Assembly (NCBI GenBank): GCA_020349865.1
Contig: CP070700.1
Location: 4,627,963 to 4,636,108 of the forward strand
Direction: 5' to 3'
Source of the DNA: Desulfobacteraceae bacterium
Lineage (GTDB): Bacteria; Desulfobacterota; DSM-4660; Desulfatiglandales; Desulfatiglandaceae
Length of the DNA stretch: 8,146 nt
The translations under genes and the position numbers were made by a program. A model generated the notes under the pieces. It saw only the letters and a list, made by a program, of their open reading frames with translations, searched no databases and was not told the origin of the DNA. Shown piece by piece: positions 7,678 through 8,146 of the stretch. Position 1 is the first letter of the stretch, and the number at the start of each line of letters is the position of its first letter.

Positions 7678-7693
7678 GCGGTCCTAGGTCCGC
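7678..7693. promoter_or_regulatory. Near-perfect palindrome upstream of the adaptor gene
   Basis: GCGGTCCTAGGTCCGC is symmetric except for one T/T pair on each side of a CCTAGG core. It ends 19 nt before the adaptor start, where a repressor site would overlap a promoter or leader. A possible -35 TTGAAG lies on the minus strand at 7710-7705, but the matching -10 (CTAGGA, inside the palindrome) is poor. A TetR- or MarR-type operator is conceivable for an efflux operon; no regulator gene is in view. Confidence 0.3.
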
Positions 7694-7800
7694 CAAAATC
7701 TTGCCTTCAACTAAATCCTTTCCGGCTTCCAGGCTGATGGCTCCTTTTCTTGCCGGCCAAGCCCCTTACGTTCGCAATACTATTTATAAAATCAGATTGC

Positions 7801-8115
7801 TTATCCTATCAAATCTTTCTTCTTCCGGTCAAATTCCTCTTTGTCGATTTCACCTTTTGCATAACGTTTCTTCAAGATATCTAAAGGTGTTTCAATGATC
7901 GAACCATCGGAGCCTTTTGATTTTGAAGCCTGAAGCAGAAAATAAATAACAACACCGACTAAAACCACAAGTATTAACCACATAAGTCCTCCACCATAAC
8001 CGTATCCCATCATGTGGCCCCAGTTGCCCATAGGACTATTAGGACCTTGTGCACAAGCGAAAAATGTTAGTTGTGGAAGTATTATTAATATAGAGAATAT
8101 TCTTTTTAGCACCAT
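7801..8115 (-). CDS. Small membrane protein with C-terminal SHOCT motif
   Basis: Encodes 104 residues. An N-terminal hydrophobic signal (about 4-20) ends in ACAQ, which fits signal peptidase I cleavage after A22; C21 could instead be a lipoprotein cysteine, though Phe at -3 is non-consensus. A Gly/Met/His/Tyr-rich stretch (MGNWGHMMGYGYGGG, 29-43) precedes one strong membrane helix (about 44-62). A short linker leads to the SHOCT motif TPLDILKKRYAKGEIDKEEF (76-95). SHOCT is a short helical module usually found at C-termini and thought to mediate oligomerisation. Such small proteins are often seen near metal or stress genes, and the Met/His stretch might bind metal, but that is inference. The start ATG follows AGGAGG with an 8-nt spacer. 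The gene precedes the exporter operon by 141 nt in the same direction; a shared transcript is possible. Confidence 0.88.
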   Translation of the reverse strand: MVLKRIFSILIILPQLTFFACAQGPNSPMGNWGHMMGYGYGGGLMWLILVVLVGVVIYFLLQASKSKGSDGSIIETPLDILKKRYAKGEIDKEEFDRKKKDLIG

Positions 8116-8146
8116 CCCCTTTACCTCCTTAAATTATTTAATCAAA

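Noticed and set aside
7774..7800. Terminator after the SHOCT gene (GCAAT...ATTGC)
   Set aside because: Only 5 bp of clean stem, then mismatches, and no T-run follows on the minus strand.
1..8146. CRISPR array, tRNA, rRNA or phage genes
   Set aside because: None was seen on either strand.

Overview
The window looks like chromosome of a Gram-negative bacterium of moderate GC. An anaerobic deltaproteobacterial lineage (Desulfobacterota/Syntrophales-like) is the best guess. This rests on the style of CorA, FtsH and the small SHOCT protein, and on an HlyD-type periplasmic adaptor, which implies two membranes. The lineage is an inference; no marker gene is present. All six well-supported genes lie on the minus strand, so transcription runs from right to left.

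Right module (about 4469-8115): a small membrane protein with a C-terminal SHOCT motif is followed, after 141 nt, by a compact three-gene exporter operon. The operon encodes an HlyD-type adaptor, an ABC ATPase of the DrrA/CcmA type and an ABC-2 permease. The adaptor and ATPase genes overlap by four bases (ATGA), and the permease follows 24 nt later. Together they should form a tripartite-type efflux pump with an unknown substrate. An imperfect 16-bp palindrome just upstream of the adaptor gene is a candidate operator.

Middle (about 3479-4468): roughly 990 nt carry no convincing gene. The notable object is a 170-bp element at 3760-3929 with 19-bp terminal inverted repeats (16 of 19 matching), a TA at each end and nested internal palindromes. 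It is best read as a MITE-like non-autonomous transposable element. The ftsH-proximal end holds a possible promoter whose spacer contains a perfect 6-bp inverted repeat.

Left module (455-3478): ftsH, a membrane-bound AAA+ zinc protease with the variant active-site motif HELGH, is followed after about 180 nt by corA, a magnesium/divalent-cation channel. Both have strong Shine-Dalgarno sequences. The protease resembles, from memory, the accessory FtsH paralogues found on stress-tolerance islands.

Left edge (1-454): no recognisable gene. It holds a strong hairpin (364-395) downstream of corA and a 95-codon open frame without a canonical start that runs off the left edge (minus strand, 286 to 2). 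This may be a gene remnant or chance.

I see no complete new defence or signalling system. The least explained items are the MITE-like element, the left-edge frame and the large intergenic region.
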